A DNA stretch of 64,000 nt from Polyodon spathula (taxonomy: Eukaryota > Chordata > Actinopteri > Acipenseriformes > Polyodontidae): positions 22,978,339-23,042,338 of the forward strand of contig NC_054543.1 in assembly GCF_017654505.1 (NCBI RefSeq), in the 5' to 3' direction. Under the pieces are notes generated by a model. That model was not told the DNA's origin. It did no database searches and worked only from the letters and a program-made list of their open reading frames with translations. Numbering within the stretch: position 1 is the stretch's first letter; every line of letters starts with the position of its first letter. The position numbers and the translations under genes were made by a program. Positions 10,020 through 19,548 of this stretch are shown here, piece after piece.

Positions 10020-10170
10020 TTTGCAGACTTTTTGACCGGTTTTCGTTGTATTAGTTAAATGCCTAACTATTTAGCATCCTCTATTAAGAGGATGCTAATT
10101 TGTATTTTTTTCTCCAGCCGTCGTAAATGACGGCTGGAGGTGACGTTTGCCTTTTAGGCATTTAAATAGG
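10020..10170 (+). other. Structured 3' UTR of the Tx1-like element
   Basis: A perfect 12-bp outer stem (10,055-10,066 with 10,154-10,165) encloses two perfect hairpins: 10,071-10,082 with 10,087-10,098 (loop atta), and 10,112-10,122 with 10,129-10,139 (loop gtaaat). Together they make a three-way junction at the RNA 3' end. Such structures can be the recognition site for the element's own reverse transcriptase (family knowledge). Confidence 0.8.
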
Positions 10171-10189
10171 CCTACTTTTGTGTCGTCTG
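10171..10189. repeat. Target-site duplication, 3' copy (Tx1-like element)
   Basis: Identical to 2,258-2,276 and directly follows the 3' UTR of the Tx1-like element. No poly-A tail precedes it; the element ends in aaatagg. Confidence 0.92.
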
Positions 10190-12185
10190 CAAATTTAACA
10201 AGTTTGCTTACTATACCAGAATCTAAATCATTAATGTAGATTAGGAATAGCAGAGGACCTAATACTGATCCCTGTGGTACACCGCTGGTTACCACACTCC
10301 ATTCTGAGGTTTTTCCTCTAATCAGTACTTTCTGTTTTCTACATGTTAACCACTCCCTAATCCATGTACATGTGTTTCCTTGAATCCCAACTGCGTTCAG
10401 TTTGAGAATTAATCTTTTGTGCGGGACTTTGTCAAAAGCTTTCTGGAAATCTAAATAAACCATGTCATATGCTTTGCAATTATCCATTATCGATGTTGCA
10501 TCCTCAAAAAAATCAAGCAAGTTAGTTAGACACGATCTCCCTTTCCTAAAACCATGTTGACTGTCTCCCAGTACCCTGTTACCATATAGGTAATTTTCCA
10601 TTTTGGATCTTATTATAGTTTCCATAAGTTTGCATATAATAGAAGTCAGGCTTACTGGTCTGTAGTTACCTGGTTCAGTTTTGTTTCCCTTTTTGTGGAT
10701 CGGTATTACGTTTGCAATTTTCCAGTCTGTCGGTACCACCCCTGTGTCAAGAGACTGCTGCATGATCTTGGTTAGCGGTTTGTAAATTACTTCTTTCATT
10801 TCTTTGAGTACTACTGGGAGGATCTCATCCGGCCCAGGGGATTTGTTTATTTTAAGAGCTCCTAGTCCCTTTAACACTTCTGCCTCAGTTATGCTAAAGT
10901 TATTTAAAACTGGATAGGAACTGGATGACATGTGGGGCATGTTGTCAGTATCTTCCTTTGTAAAAACTTGTGAAAAGTAATCATTTAACATATTTGCTAT
11001 TTTTTTTTCTTCATCTACGATTTTGCCATTTGTATCTCTTAAACATTTAATCTCCTCTTTGAATGTTCTCTTGCTGTTGTAATATTGGAAAAACATTTTG
11101 GAATTGGTTTTAGCTCCCTTAGCAATGTTCATTTCTATTTCTCTCTTGGCCTTTCTAACTTCCTTTTTGACTTGCGTTTGCAGTTCTGTGTACTCTTTCT
11201 GCGTACTTTCTTTTTGGTCCTTTTTTAATGCTCTGTAAAGTGCCTTTTTTCGCTGAATATTTTTTTTAATTGATCTATTAAACCATTTTGGCAATTTAGT
11301 TTTACATTTAGATTTGTCTACTTTAGGGATGTAATTGTTTTGCGCCTCTAGTACTACATTTTTGAAGAACAACCATCCTTCTTCTGTGGGTGTTTTCTCT
11401 ATTTTACTCCAATCTACTTCTGTTAGTCTCTGTTTCATACCTTCATAGTTTGCTTTTCTAAAATTGTAAACCTTAGCTTTAGTCTTTACTTTTGGGGATT
11501 TAAAAAACACTTCAAATGAGACCATGTTGTGGTCTGAGTTTGCCAGTGGTTCTCTGACCTCTGTTTTAGTTATTCTATCTTCGTTATTTGAAAAGACTAA
11601 ATCAAGGCATGCCTCCCCTCTAGTCGGTGCCTTCACAAATTGTGTTAGGAAGCAGTCATTTGTCATTTCCACCATTTCTATTTCATCCTTCGCGCTACCC
11701 ACCGGGTTTTCCCATTTTATTTGGGGGAAGTTGAAATCCCCCATTAGTATGGCTTCTCCTTTGCTACACACATTTCTAATGTCATTGTATAACAGATTAT
11801 TGTGCTCACCGTCTGAATCTGGCGGTCTATAGCATGCTCCTATTATTATGCACTTTGAATTTTTGTCTGTTATTCTGACCCATATTGATTCGGTTTTATT
11901 TTCTTTGTCCAGGTTTAACACCTGGGCTTCAAGACTGTTTCTTATGTATAGCACTACCCCTCCTCCTCTTCTGTCCTGCCTGTCTTTCCTATACAGTGTA
12001 TACCCACAAATATTATATTCGTCCCCATCACTCTCAGATAACCACGTTTCTGTAACACCTATCACATCATAGTTACTTGTTAGTGCAGTAGCTTCAAGTT
12101 CTAGAATTTTGTTTCTGATACTTCTAGCATTTAGATAAATACATTTAATGGTTGTCTTACCTGAGTTGTTGTTCTTGTTTTGATG
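10171..12185 (-). pseudogene. CR1 ORF2, 5' part: AP endonuclease and reverse transcriptase up to the catalytic motif
   Basis: This encodes the target-nicking and reverse-transcribing protein of CR1. Endonuclease motifs in order are TETWL, RRGGGVVLYI, GDFNFPQIKW and SDHNM. The reverse transcriptase shows NKSPGPDEI, NYRPVSLTS, HGFRKGRS, LDFQKAFDKVPH, SGVPQGSVLGP and then FADDT. The frame is open upstream of the first in-frame alternative start at 12,065, so the true start is probably near 12,180. The nested Tx1-like element cuts the gene exactly at the FADD codons. The remaining C-terminal part lies at 1,474-2,257 in the same orientation. Confidence 0.88.
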
Positions 12186-12229
12186 TGGTCTCCCTTCTGT
12201 TTTTTTGTTGATTTCTCCCCCCTTCCTTT

Positions 12230-12733
12230 CTAGTTTAAATGCTTCCGAACCTGCTCGAGGATCTTTTCTCCGAGTAGACTAGTTCCCTTGTTATTTAAAT
12301 GCAGTCCATCCCGTCTATACAGATAGTCCTCGTTGTAGAATGTGGTCCAATGATCAAGATAGGTGAAGCCTTCCCGTATGCACCACGTCTTCAGCCATTC
12401 GTTTTGATTAATTATTTCCAGCTGTCCATATGGTCCTTTGCAAGGTGCGGGTAGTATACCAGAAAATACCACAGCTTTGGTTTTCTCTTTTAATTTCCTT
12501 CCTAGCTCTCTGAATTTGTTTTGCAGGGATTTTGGTCTGTCTCTTCCAATGTTGTTTGTACCGATGTGGACGACTACTACCGGGTCGTCTCCTGTTCGTT
12601 CTAGGAGCCTGTCCACGTTCTCAGTGATGTGCTTGACCGAGGCTCCCGGAAGGCAGCACACTGTTGTAGTAAGGGGGTCCAAACTGCGAACTGAACTTGC
12701 TGTGTTTCTCAATATGGAGTCCCCAACAATCAT
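12230..12733 (-). CDS. CR1 ORF1 with SGNH esterase-like domain (5' part incomplete)
   Basis: CR1 ORF1 proteins often carry an SGNH/GDSL lipid esterase-like domain thought to act in membrane or RNP handling. Visible motifs are GDS near the start (IVGDSILRNT), the HIGTNN block near residue 57, and DGLHLN near residue 145 supplying the D..H pair. So Ser, Asn, Asp and His are all present. The ORF is 167 codons from an internal ATG; upstream frame continues towards 12,840. It ends just before or slightly overlapping the start of ORF2. No frameshift was seen in this part. Confidence 0.8.
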   Translation of the reverse strand: MIVGDSILRNTASSVRSLDPLTTTVCCLPGASVKHITENVDRLLERTGDDPVVVVHIGTNNIGRDRPKSLQNKFRELGRKLKEKTKAVVFSGILPAPCKGPYGQLEIINQNEWLKTWCIREGFTYLDHWTTFYNEDYLYRRDGLHLNNKGTSLLGEKILEQVRKHLN

Positions 12734-13039
12734 GACCTCCCTTCTTTTTGTTGTCTGGTCACCACTGTCAATAGGGTCCTGGATGTTGTTCCTTTCATTC
12801 TCTTGTTGTTGGTTCTGCTCATCAAAATTCTGAAGTGACTCAAATCTGTTGGTTGTTTTGATTTCTGGTGGTTGTGTTTGACGAAGTTTCTTTTTTTCCC
12901 TGCTTCTGCCTACCTGAACCCAACCTTAGCCTGCTCCAGACACCAGCTGCACATGGCATGTCTTGAAACACAGCGTGTTAGTTTAGATCTCCCACTCTAA
13001 ATTTGAATCGGGTTTTCTGAGGGATTATTCCCCAAGTGT

Positions 13040-13400
13040 GTCTCACCACATCCACTCGCGTGTGTCTCTTGCCCTCCTGTGCACACCTGTATCCGGGCAC
13101 CCCGCACACACATGTGCCTGTGCATACCCCTTCAAACCCATGCAAACCGTGTACCCGTGCACAACCGTATCCGTGCCTGTGCACACCCATGCCCCGTGCA
13201 CATCCGTGCCTGTGAACCCTGTGCACATCCTTGCCCGCGCACACCTGTGCCCGTGCATCTCCGTGTCTGTGCACTTACCTGCGCTTCCTGTGCTTGTGCA
13301 CTCTCCCGTGCACATCGGTGCTATGCACCTACGTGCCCCGTGCACATCCTTGCCCTGGGCACCTGTGCATGCACTCATCAGTACACATTGGTGCCCCGTG
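13040..13400 (+). repeat. Degenerate GTGCAC-rich minisatellite in the left DIRS-like element
   Basis: Short units around gtgcacatccgtgcccg repeat with variable spacing. The stretch is open in several frames on both strands (His/Cys/Pro-rich), which is a composition effect. The right arm carries the same repeat at 34,915-35,290 with one extra 30-40 bp block. Confidence 0.7.
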
Positions 13401-13748
13401 CACCCCTGGGCTAGAGCCAACAGGGCAGTGGGACTGGGATCTGCTTCCAGCAGGGTGCGAGGCGAGTGCGCTCCAGGTCCCCTAAGGATCAGCCAATCGA
13501 GATCTTTGCCCTCACAGACCAGATTGGTCGTTTTATGGAGGTGGTAATGGGGCAACAGTCGCTTATGACGAGAATGTTGTCGGCATCTGGCACCACACTG
13601 CGCCGGTTCCCCTGCCGCCCAGTCCAACTCTTGAGCCGGAGCCTAAGCTTGAGCCTGAGCCCATCCCAGACTACGAGGTGGGCAACCTTTCTGTGAATGG
13701 CCCAGGGACAAAGAGCCCCAGGGCTCCTGCTTCTCCTCAGCTAAGCTG

Positions 13749-14233
13749 ATGCATAGCAGGACACTAGTACGGTTGCCAAAGCTCTGTTTTTTTTCTTCCA
13801 TGCAGGGAGTGGAAGGTGTCGGCTTGGCAGCCTTCCCCCTGGTGGACTCCGTCATTGCGGCCCTCGTACAGGCACCAGGCATTGGGCTAACCAAGGACCT
13901 ACTATGTCCAGATAAAGAATGTCGGACTACAGAGATGCATCTCAAGAAAGCTTATGCTGCTTGCTCCCAAGCAGCTAGGCTTTCTAACATATCGATCATG
14001 CTCTCTACCTATCAGGCGACCCTTATCAAGGAGATCCCTGATGTGATCATGGAGGCTCAGAGACAGGAGTTAAATCAGGTCTCCGAGGCAGTCACCAGAC
14101 AGGCTCAACTCACAGCCAGAGCCGAGGGCCGGTGCCTCACGGCGCTGGTGGTCACCAGGTGACAACTCTGGCTCTCCCAGGCTAGAGTTAAGGAGCAGGA
14201 CAAGTCCTCTCTCCTGGACGGCCCTATAACTCC
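13749..14233 (+). pseudogene. DIRS-like Gag remnant, left copy
   Basis: A helical product with LSNISIMLSTYQATLIKEIP and QELNQVSEAVTRQAQ resembles the Gag-like ORF of fish DIRS elements. The frame is open to 14,162 and continues by sense after a stop (QLWLSQARVKEQDK). A T-rich tract followed by cag at 13,790-13,806 looks like a splice acceptor but may be chance. The right-arm copy has a similar product. Confidence 0.6.
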
Positions 14234-14298
14234 TGGCCATACTTTTGTGGAGGAGATGCTCCAGAGGAACCTGAAGAACTGGGTGGGGTCAAGGCGGT

Positions 14299-14745
14299 AT
14301 GCCCAGCTGCTCCCAAAGAAGCCCACCTTGCCTGCTAGGGGTCACCCCCTTTGGGGGTGACAGCCTCCACACAGGTCCACTTGTGCTCCTACAGCACACC
14401 CGGCAGCACCTGCTCCACAGTGTGGTCAGCCTTCAATTCTGGCCCCCCCTGCAGGTTCAGGGCGTTCGACTGATGAATTATCTAGACGACTGGCTCTTCT
14501 GCGCTCAGTCACAGGAACAAGCCCTGGCACATACAGCGCTGGTCACAGACCACCTCCAGTGGCTTGGTCTCAAGATAAACCTGCAGAAGTGCCGCTTCAC
14601 GTCAAGTCAGCAATCGGATTTCCTGGGCCTCCATCTGGACTCGGTGTGTATGAAGGCCACATTAACAATTCAGAGAGTTACCGCAATAGAGTCTTGTCTC
14701 TCCCTATTCAGGTTGAGAGAAACTGCAAGCATGGTGCTGTGTTAG
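14299..14745 (+). pseudogene. DIRS-like reverse transcriptase remnant, left copy
   Basis: The catalytic block NYLDDWLFCAQSQ and the following LGLKINLQKCRF and DFLGLHLDS are diagnostic of DIRS reverse transcriptases. Everything normally upstream (the fingers and most of the palm, about 200 residues) is missing. Gag-like sequence joins almost directly to the YLDD block. The frame closes at 14,745 and homology continues in another frame. The same deletion is in the right copy. Confidence 0.8.
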
Positions 14746-14996
14746 TGCATGGTGGGGTTGATAACTGCTGCCTTGCAGGCCCTTCCTTTGGGCCTTCTCC
14801 ACCAAGGGCCTTTCCAGGTTTGGTTCAATTTGTTTGCGCTTCACCCGCAATGAGACAAACATTGCAGGTTGGTTATATCCTAGTCCTACTGGAGAACGCT
14901 GCACTGGTGGAGGATCCTCTCCAACCTTCGATAGGAGACAACCATGGGTCCCATCTTCCGGAGGGAAGTAATCACCACAACACCACCAACCACAGT

Positions 14997-15590
14997 TGGG
15001 GCGCAGATTGTAATGGGGTGGGGACTCGGGGAGTGTGGACGGGGCCTTGGACCTCAGCCCACATCAATGCCCTGGAACTCAGGGCAGAAGATCTAGCCAT
15101 ACAGCACCTTCTTCTGGTGGTTCGGAACAAACACGTGATGGTGCAGTCAGAAAACACCACGGTCGTGGCATATAGCAACCGCCAGGGCGACCTGAAATCT
15201 GTGAGCCTTCACTGTATGGTGGTTCAGCTGTTACTGTGGTGGCAGCCCAGGCTGGCTTCTTTTCGAGCAATCCACTTACTGGACCGCCTCAACCACGCCG
15301 CGGATCTCTTCTCCAGAGGAGGTCCCCTGGTCTCGGAATGGCGTCTCCACCCCAGGGCGGTGGAACACATCTGGGAGTGGTTCGGCAGAGCAGACGTAGA
15401 TCTCTTCGCCTCGCGGGAGTCTACACACTGCCCTCTTTGGTTTTTGATGAGAGACCTCGACAGTCCCTTAGGAGTCGACACCCTGACCCACGAGTGGCCG
15501 ACTTGTCTCCTATATGCCTTCCCACCGATACCACTGCTCCCTGCCTTCCTAGAGAAGGTCAGGGTAGAGAAGCTACTGTGCTTCTGGTAG
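14997..15590 (+). pseudogene. DIRS-like RNase H and downstream remnant, left copy
   Basis: The product shows an RNase H pattern: HINALELRAEDLAI (Glu), then VMVQSENTTVVAYSNRQGD. The expected first Asp is replaced or shifted in the ADCNGVGTRG region. It is followed by RLNHAADLFSRGG and WFGRADVDLFASRESTHCP, the conserved block after RNase H in DIRS polyproteins. The open frame starts at 14,559, but its first 140 codons are the reverse transcriptase read out of frame. Confidence 0.75.
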
Positions 15591-15750
15591 CTCATTGGTG
15601 GCCCTGAAGGACCTAGTTTTCGACCATGGTACAACTCCTGCACTGCCAGCCGAGGTAGATCCCCTTGTGGGCGGATCTCCTCTTTCAGGCTCAGGGCAAT
15701 CTGTGGCACCCTAACCCCCCAGCTTATGCAGCTATGGGTCTGGCCCCTGA

Positions 15751-16137
15751 ATGGGAATGCCTGCCAGATCGACACTTATTGCCACTATTCAGAGCACGAG
15801 AGCTCCCTCTACCAGGTCACAATATGTGTATAAGTGGCAGTTATTTCAGGACTGGTGTCTGGCCCAGGGCCAGTACCCAGTTACCTGCCCCATGGTAGTT
15901 ATCTTACAGTTTCTCCAGAAACTATTAGATGACAGTAGGTCCCCTTCCATATTGAAGGTGTACCTAGCAGCCATATCTGCTTGTCACACATGCATAAATG
16001 AGTTATCGTCTGGAAACCATTTCCTGGCGTCCCAATTTCTTAAGGGTGTGAGGAGGCTGTGTCCTCCCAGGACATCTAGCCTCCCCTTGTGGTGCCTTGA
16101 TGTGGTGCTGGAAGCCTTTACAAAAGCCCAATTTTAG
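15751..16137 (+). pseudogene. DIRS-like tyrosine recombinase, N-terminal part, left copy
   Basis: The product contains the core-binding domain typical of DIRS recombinases: YKWQLFQDWCLAQG, then VILQFLQKLLDD and LKVYLAAISACH. The frame closes at 16,137, and the catalytic part continues in another frame at 16,194, so at least one indel separates them. Confidence 0.75.
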
Positions 16138-16193
16138 CCACTCCACACTGGATCTGAAGCTCATGTCTTTAAAGACTGCATTTTTGCTGGCTA

Positions 16194-16790
16194 TTGCTTC
16201 AGCAAAACGTGTGGGCAAGCTGCAAGCACTTTCAGACTTTCAGTGCACCCTTCTTGCACTCGTTTCGCTGGTCCATGCGACCAAACTCGGCATTTTTGCC
16301 TAAGGTAATATCTCTGTTCCACGTGAACCAATCTGTGGAGTTGATCGCATTCCATCCTCCTCCCTTCTCTTCTCTAGAGGAGCAATGGTTGCACATGCTC
16401 TGCCCGGTGTGGGCATTGAGGTGCTATATTGACCGTACAAGGGGTGTCAGACACACTGAACAGTTGTTTGTGTGTTATGATTCTATGATGCTGGGCCAGG
16501 CATTGTCTAAACAGTGTCTGTTCCATTGGATAGTGGACGACATTGCTCTGGTTTATGAATTTGCTGGCCAATCCCCTCCGGGGCAATTGAAGGCACATTC
16601 TACCAGGGGTATGGAGACGTCCTGGGCCCTCTTTCAAGGTGTCCCAGTGTCTGAAATATGTGCTGCGGCTATCTGGGCTACACCACACACTTTCATGAGG
16701 TTCTACAGACTGAATATACTGGATTCCTCTGCTCCACTTTTTGGAGCATCGGTCTTGGACTCTATTACACCAGTGGAAGAGACCACTTAG
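16194..16790 (+). pseudogene. DIRS-like tyrosine recombinase, catalytic part, left copy
   Basis: The product carries the catalytic end of the family: KAHSTRGMETSWALFQG (the H..R pair), then IWATPHTFMRFYRLNI with the candidate nucleophile Tyr. It ends normally at 16,790. The upstream frame is broken, so no full recombinase is encoded. Confidence 0.78.
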
Positions 16791-17023
16791 TGTTAGTCTG
16801 GATTAGACTGCTGTACTCTCTGAGTACTCTCTCCAGCGTTACCCATGTGGAAAGAGTATCCCGGTACGATATCGTACTGTTAAAGACCCTCTATTCATAG
16901 AACAGTGTTAGGACATGTGTCTTTCGAACCAGACACTGAGGCGCCGTTTCGTGTATTTTTTACATGTAGACTGATCTTGTCCTACTGCCACATGGTCTCC
17001 CTCGTGACTGCTTTGGTACACAG
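16791..17023 (+). other. 3' noncoding region of the left DIRS-like element
   Basis: No gene is seen. The stretch joins the recombinase remnant to the right-end palindrome and matches 31,296-31,528 in reverse complement. Confidence 0.5.
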
Positions 17024-17270
17024 TACCCATTAGTTGATGGCTATTTTCGAACTGAAAGAGAACGTAAGGTTGCGGATGCAACCCCGATTCTCTGAAAGAG
17101 AAAATAGCCATCAAGCAGCGAGGTCGCTTCAGTAGCACTTGCGGCCTGAAACAAAAGAGGCTGAGCTTCCTACGCTCTGCTTAGTCATTCAGCACCTGAA
17201 GGGCAGGGCGCTGACATCAGAGCTACAGAGGCCTAAAGGCAGCTTTTATACTAAGCTCAGAACAGTCCTA
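17024..17270 (+). repeat. Right end and internal complementary region of the DIRS-like element
   Basis: A perfect 14-bp inverted pair (17,034-17,047 with 17,101-17,114) encloses an inner hairpin (ggttgc 17,068-17,073 with gcaacc 17,078-17,083). One arm of the outer pair is the complement of the left terminus. Downstream, 17,145-17,172 and 17,208-17,260 are inverted copies of left-end blocks. In DIRS elements such a region bridges the ends of the linear cDNA during circle formation (family knowledge). Confidence 0.75.
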
Positions 17271-17930
17271 TTCTGGGCTGCTTTGGTTTGCAGATAACGT
17301 CCTAAATTCTGGGCCGCTTTAGTTTTTGATAATTCTCGAATTCAGCTCAGTTTCCGAGTTTCTAAGTCATGCAGTGCAGTTTACCATAAATTGGATTGTG
17401 AATTCATTTAAGAGTAACCCTTAGTACATAAATCAAAGTTAATGTATTTTTTACTCACCCGAGAAAACATTATTTGTTTTATGAAAAAAAAATGTCAATG
17501 TTAAAAAAGCGTATTTCTTATTACAATGAAGAAACTAAATTGCACTGAAATAGATATATACAAATTAATTAAAACAGCCGTTTTCCTTTATTAAAGGCTA
17601 ATATTAAAACACATTTTTGAGAAGGAACATGGTATTCCAAAAAAAAGGACATCTCATTTGATTATGTAATGTCCATCAACATACTATAGCATTTCTGGTT
17701 CTTTTTGGGACAGAAATGAAACTGCCACCATGAGTAGATGAAGGCTGTTTATTTTGACAGTAATTAAATAATCACAAAATAAAATCATAAAGTGAGAAAA
17801 GGGGACTGGGAGTCAAAAGTGAAAATAAATGATTGTAGTAGTTTTTCTTTTACCCTACCCTTCCCAGTCTTTTCCCTGCACCCCCTTATATGCCCTTGCC
17901 CCCCATGCCCTTGCGCCAAACCTGCACTCC
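17271..17930. other. AT-rich flank downstream of the left DIRS-like element
   Basis: No gene or recognised element. The sequence recurs in reverse complement at about 30,420-31,054, so it is part of the duplicated arm and not of the retroelement. Confidence 0.5.
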
Positions 17931-17935
17931 CCACA

Positions 17936-18310
17936 CACACATCAACATGCAACCACTGCATACACACACCACCACACAACCCCTGCACACTCACGCCACC
18001 ATGCAAAACCTGCACGGACATACCACCATGCAACCCCTGCATGCATACACCCACCATAAAACCCCTGCATGCATACACCCACCATGCAACTCCTGCATGC
18101 ACACACCACCATGCAACCCCTATACGCACACACCACCATGCAACCCTTGCACGCGTACACCCACCATGCAACCCCTGCATGCACACAACACCATACAACC
18201 CCTGCGTGCAAACACTACCATGCAACCCCTACACGCACACACCACCATGCAACCCTTGCACACTACACACCACCAAGCAAACCCTGCACACACACACCAA
18301 GCTATACATT
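17936..18310 (+). repeat. Minisatellite, 27-33 bp units (left arm)
   Basis: About twelve units built on accatgcaacccctgcatgc, with variable acacac linkers. Unit lengths near multiples of three keep several frames open on both strands, which explains the long His/Thr/Pro and Cys/Val/Gly ORFs. These are not taken as genes. The right arm has the same array at about 30,018-30,395 with point differences. Confidence 0.85.
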
Positions 18311-18489
18311 CCTTGAACAAAACTGATCACTTTACACTCACAGTAAAGAAGATGTAGTCACTACACTACATAGTGCTTGTTTCATTAAAGACATACATTC
18401 TTCCTGGAGAAGCACATAACAAATGCAGAATTAGCAAGAAACAATAGGGAGATTCATTAGGTGTTTTAATTAAAAAGGGCGCAGTATAA

Positions 18490-18715
18490 ATCTGGTGATA
18501 TGGTGCAATGAATCTGCTAGCGGGGGTCTCCAATCCTGGTCGTGGAAGGTCGGTGTCTCTCCTGGTTTTTGTTCCAACTGTACCCTAAATTACCTATGTA
18601 ACAAACGCGTGTGCTAGGCTGACAATTACTACAGAGCACCTGTACTAAATGTAGATAATGAATCCAGAAGCACCTGTCCTTAGGTTGCACAAATCACACT
18701 ATTGCCTTATACTTA
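18490..18715 (+). repeat. Interspersed repeat fragment (ggtctccaatcctggtc type)
   Basis: The ggtctccaatcctggtc and tttttgttccaac motifs are familiar from a dispersed fish repeat of uncertain class. There is no coding content. The right-arm counterpart is at about 29,625-29,840. Confidence 0.45.
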
Positions 18716-19160
18716 AAGCCATCATTTTTAGTGCATATTTCTGGAACAGAAACACCTGAACCACCATTCGAAGGGTTTTACACTCAGGGGACCAGCCTGA
18801 ATGTAACATGCCATGAATTTGTAACAATTCTTTGCAAAAAAAATATTTCTAGGGTGTTCAGCCTCATTCATGTCTATGGCAGGGTTGAAAAACACATTTT
18901 TATGCATATCTCTTGAACCTGAGCACGTAGAGCCACCATTGAAAGAGTCAGGGGACTACCCCCAACCATCTCCCAAAACTGCACATTGGTTCACCAAAAA
19001 TCTTGAGTCATGACGAAAAAATTAACTTTTCCACGCCGTCCTGGCACCCAAAACCGTGAAAATGGTGACTCCTTGTGCGGGGGCCCCATGGGCTACATCT
19101 TAGTTGGTGCTTATCTTGGCGAGAGCCAAGTTCAAATCAGCATAAAGCGTTAACATGTAA
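18716..19160 (+). repeat. Two diverged copies of an unclassified repeat, then unique sequence
   Basis: A block at 18,725-18,800 (atatttctggaacagaaacacctgaaccaccatt...) recurs in diverged form at 18,898-18,965 (atatctcttgaacctgagcacg...accatt...aggggac). No gene was found. A short block at 19,108-19,160 (gcttatcttggcgagagcc) is found again near 39,486. Confidence 0.5.
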
Positions 19161-19165
19161 TGGAA

Positions 19166-19168
<3 letters not shown>

Positions 19169-19219
<51 letters not shown>
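19169..19219 (+). repeat. (ATT)n microsatellite, left arm
   Basis: About 17 ATT units followed by aaatatttcttagaagatgcccttatcc. The same tail motif flanks a triplet array at 41,003-41,065 and the right-arm array at 29,097-29,149, so the array sits at the end of a dispersed repeat. Confidence 0.85.
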
Positions 19220-19221
<2 letters not shown>

Positions 19222-19282
19222 ATATTTCTTAGAAGATGCCCTTATCCAGGCCGACTTACAAAGTTATAAAGTATCACAGTAC

Positions 19283-19286
<4 letters not shown>

Positions 19287-19361
<75 letters not shown>
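19287..19361 (+). repeat. (TA)n microsatellite, left arm
   Basis: About 37 uninterrupted TA units directly abutting the Tc1-like terminus at 19,362. The TA target of Tc1 elements may have seeded or entered this array. The right arm has it at 28,955-29,030. Confidence 0.9.
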
Positions 19362-19365
<4 letters not shown>

Positions 19366-19548
19366 TGCCTTGCAAAAGTATTCATACCCCTGACCTATTC
19401 TCTCATATTACTGAATTACAAATGGTACATTGAAATTTCGTTCTGTTCGATATTTTATTTTAAAACAGTTAAACTCAAAATCAATTATTGTAAGGTGACA
19501 TTGGTTTTATATTGGGAAATATTTTTAAGAAAAATAAAAAACCAGAGA
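19362..19548 (+). mobile_element. Tc1/mariner-like terminal fragment, left arm
   Basis: The sequence begins with cagtgccttgcaaaagtatt, a well-known terminal inverted repeat start of fish Tc1-like transposons, next to a TA array. About 185 bp remain, with no transposase. The counterpart is at 28,767-28,954 in the right arm. Confidence 0.65.

Larger units (their letters stand above)
2277..10170 (+). mobile_element. Full-length Tx1-like (L1/Tx1 group) non-LTR retrotransposon
   Basis: The element is flanked by a perfect 19-bp target duplication, cctacttttgtgtcgtctg, at 2,258-2,276 and 10,171-10,189. It has a 953-bp 5' leader, a CCHC gag-like ORF1, an endonuclease/reverse transcriptase ORF2 with a C-terminal zinc knuckle, and a folded 150-bp 3' UTR. 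It is GC-rich in coding parts, unlike its AT-rich host. Assignment to the Tx1 group rests on the ORF1 architecture (N-terminal domain, one CCHC knuckle, long acidic Pro/Glu-rich region, conserved C-terminus) and ORF2 style. The intact ORF2 and perfect target duplication suggest a young insertion. Confidence 0.88.
1405..12922 (-). mobile_element. CR1-clade LINE, near full length, split by a nested Tx1-like LINE
   Basis: On the minus strand the element reads ORF1 (esterase-like), then ORF2 (AP endonuclease, reverse transcriptase), then a 3' tail of short repeats (reverse complement of aagaacataagaac at 1,405). Flanks carry a six-base acctta duplication (1,399-1,404 and 12,923-12,928). The right arm of the inverted duplication shows the empty site. 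Without the nested element (2,277-10,170 plus one target copy) it is about 3.6 kb. It inserted after the inverted duplication formed, or was lost from the other arm, which is less likely. Confidence 0.9.
779..17270 (+). mobile_element. DIRS-like tyrosine-recombinase retroelement, left copy (dead, interrupted)
   Basis: DIRS elements encode Gag, a reverse transcriptase/RNase H and a tyrosine recombinase, and they integrate without target-site duplication. All three coding remnants are present here in order. The ends share inverted blocks: 783-819 with 17,024-17,060, 843-896 with 17,208-17,260, and 903-931 with 17,145-17,172. The outermost left block has its partner placed inside the right end, as expected for the internal complementary region of this family. 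The fingers half of the reverse transcriptase is missing and frames are broken. A CR1 element lies between 1,405 and 12,922. The exact right end is uncertain. Confidence 0.85.

Noticed and set aside
17785..18357. Histidine/threonine-rich repetitive proteins of up to 174 residues
   Set aside because: Translations of the minisatellite in several frames and both strands; equally open in the right arm.
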